Source: Bacillota bacterium
GTDB taxonomy: Bacteria; Bacillota; Clostridia; Acetivibrionales; JAKOSZ01
NCBI GenBank assembly: GCA_029776555.1
Contig: JAKOSZ010000075.1
Location: 1-5,177, forward strand
Length of the DNA stretch: 5,177 nucleotides
Reading direction: 5' to 3'
The notes below the pieces were generated by a model. It made no database searches and had not been told where the DNA came from. It was given only the letters and a program-made list of their open reading frames with translations. Shown in pieces: positions 4,323 through 5,177 of this stretch (positions within the stretch are counted from its first letter, which is position 1; the number at the start of each line of letters is the position of its first letter). A program made the position numbers and the translations under genes.

Positions 4323-5177
4323 TTATTTCCCCATTTCCCTCACCGTCTGGTATACCAGGTCATAGGCAAACACCAGCTCGTCAATGGAACAATGGGGCTG
4401 GATCATATGGGTGGTGCAGAATATGAGGCCCCCGTCGGCAAAGAGTTCAAGAACCCTCAGTATCTCCCTCTTTAACCTGTCATAGTCTCCAAAACCTATG
4501 GTCTCCTGGACGTCCAGGCCTCCCATTACCGTAAAAATCCCCCTGTACTTGTCCCTGAACTCAACAAGGTCCATTCCCGCCGACTCCTGGTAGGGGTGCA
4601 CCACGTCATAACCCAGCTTGACAATGCCGTCCAGCACCTGGGCTATATTGCCGTCACTGTGGAGACTGACCAGAGCCCCCCTTTTCTTTACGGCATCTAT
4701 CACCATTTTGTGATAGGGGTATATGAGCTCCCACCATGTTTTGGGACTGAACATAAGCCCCCTCTGGGTGCCCCAGTCGTCGGAGATATGGATCATGTCC
4801 ACTCCCAGGTCTATGAGGTTGTTGGCGTATTGAATGTCCCACTCTGCCAGCCTTCTGTAAATCTCGTGCAGGTCATCGGGATAAAGGGCAAGGTTTACAA
4901 GGTGCCCCTCCAAGCCGAACAGCCCGTTGTGGCCTTCAAAGAAGCCCGGCGTCTGGGCATAAACCAGGCGCCCCCGCTCCGTTTTATGGTGCTGAACCTC
5001 TTTAACCACGTTTTCATACCTGGCCATATCGTTGGGATCGGTTAAGGGAATGTCCAGGTATTCCCTGGGCTCTACTTCCCTTCCCTTGTTCAATTTCTTA
5101 AACTGGTGCAGCAGGTCGTACCTGAAAGGATGGTGGTGGGGAAATATGTGGGCTATGTCGAACTCGTACCTGTCCTC
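4323..5177 (-). CDS. Uroporphyrinogen decarboxylase-like (URO-D superfamily) protein, 5' end cut by window edge
   Basis: The reading frame is open from the right edge to the TAA at 4323-4325, giving 284 C-terminal residues; the N-terminus lies outside. A TTG at 5093 is internal, since in-frame coding (EDRYEFDIAHIFPHHHPF) continues upstream of it. URO-D superfamily features in order are MIHISDDWG (128-136 of the visible part), SLHSDGNI (171-178), VHPYQESAGMD (193-203), VMGGLDVQ (217-224) and FCTTHMIQPH (253-262). Members include HemE and the corrinoid methyltransferases MtaA, MtbA and CmuA. In the methyltransferases a His-x-Cys binds zinc in the position of His173-Ser-Asp175, so Asp replaces the Cys. 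This points to the broad URO-D-like group often seen beside sugar or glycoside catabolic genes rather than to HemE; no other haem gene is nearby. Substrate is unknown. Length fits a full protein of about 330-370 residues. Confidence 0.88.
   Translation of the reverse strand, partial: EDRYEFDIAHIFPHHHPFRYDLLHQFKKLNKGREVEPREYLDIPLTDPNDMARYENVVKEVQHHKTERGRLVYAQTPGFFEGHNGLFGLEGHLVNLALYPDDLHEIYRRLAEWDIQYANNLIDLGVDMIHISDDWGTQRGLMFSPKTWWELIYPYHKMVIDAVKKRGALVSLHSDGNIAQVLDGIVKLGYDVVHPYQESAGMDLVEFRDKYRGIFTVMGGLDVQETIGFGDYDRLKREILRVLELFADGGLIFCTTHMIQPHCSIDELVFAYDLVYQTVREMGK

Noticed and set aside
4184..4475. Plus-strand open frames covering the repeats and the end of the URO-D-like gene
   Set aside because: They translate palindromic repeats and the antisense of a real gene, with no good ribosome site.
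5091..5093. TTG as the start of the URO-D-like protein
   Set aside because: The frame stays open and family-like (an IFPHHHPF segment) up to the window edge, so the true start lies outside.

Overview
The window reads as chromosomal DNA of an anaerobic Firmicutes-type bacterium (inferred). It has strong purine-rich Shine-Dalgarno sites, medium GC content and heavy use of AGG (Arg) and ATA (Ile). The gene content is typical of clostridial and related genomes: a GH-A clan glycosidase, a Gfo/Idh/MocA dehydrogenase, a URO-D-like protein and a LysE exporter. I cannot place the genus.

Layout: (1) 1-1035, minus strand: 5' part of a cytoplasmic GH-A clan (GH5-like) glycoside hydrolase, cut by the left edge. 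(2) 1036-1381: divergent intergenic region with a good promoter in each direction, a possible operator dyad, and a long hairpin in the glycosidase leader. (3) 1382-2662, plus strand: Gfo/Idh/MocA-family NAD(P)-dependent oxidoreductase lacking the usual EKP motif. (4) 2681-2716: bidirectional terminator between convergent genes. (5) 2715-3281, minus: pRiA4b ORF-3-like protein with a degenerate central motif. (6) 3435-4082, minus: LysE/RhtB-family exporter. (7) 4083-4322: intergenic region with three copies of a 25-nt imperfect palindrome whose arms vary in a compensatory way, two of them inside a ~65-bp tandem duplication. (8) 4323-5177, minus: URO-D superfamily protein, cut by the right edge.

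The divergent glycosidase and oxidoreductase probably form a small carbohydrate-use module: the hydrolase would release a sugar or sugar derivative and the dehydrogenase would oxidise or epimerise it. The URO-D-like protein belongs to a branch often found near such genes, but here it is separated by two unrelated genes and a repeat cluster, so a shared pathway is only a guess. The most interesting structure is the repeat cluster at 4163-4308. It looks like a REP-type or other small palindromic mobile repeat family, and it folds better on the strand antisense to the flanking genes. No complete defence system, phage, insertion sequence, CRISPR array, tRNA or rRNA was seen.
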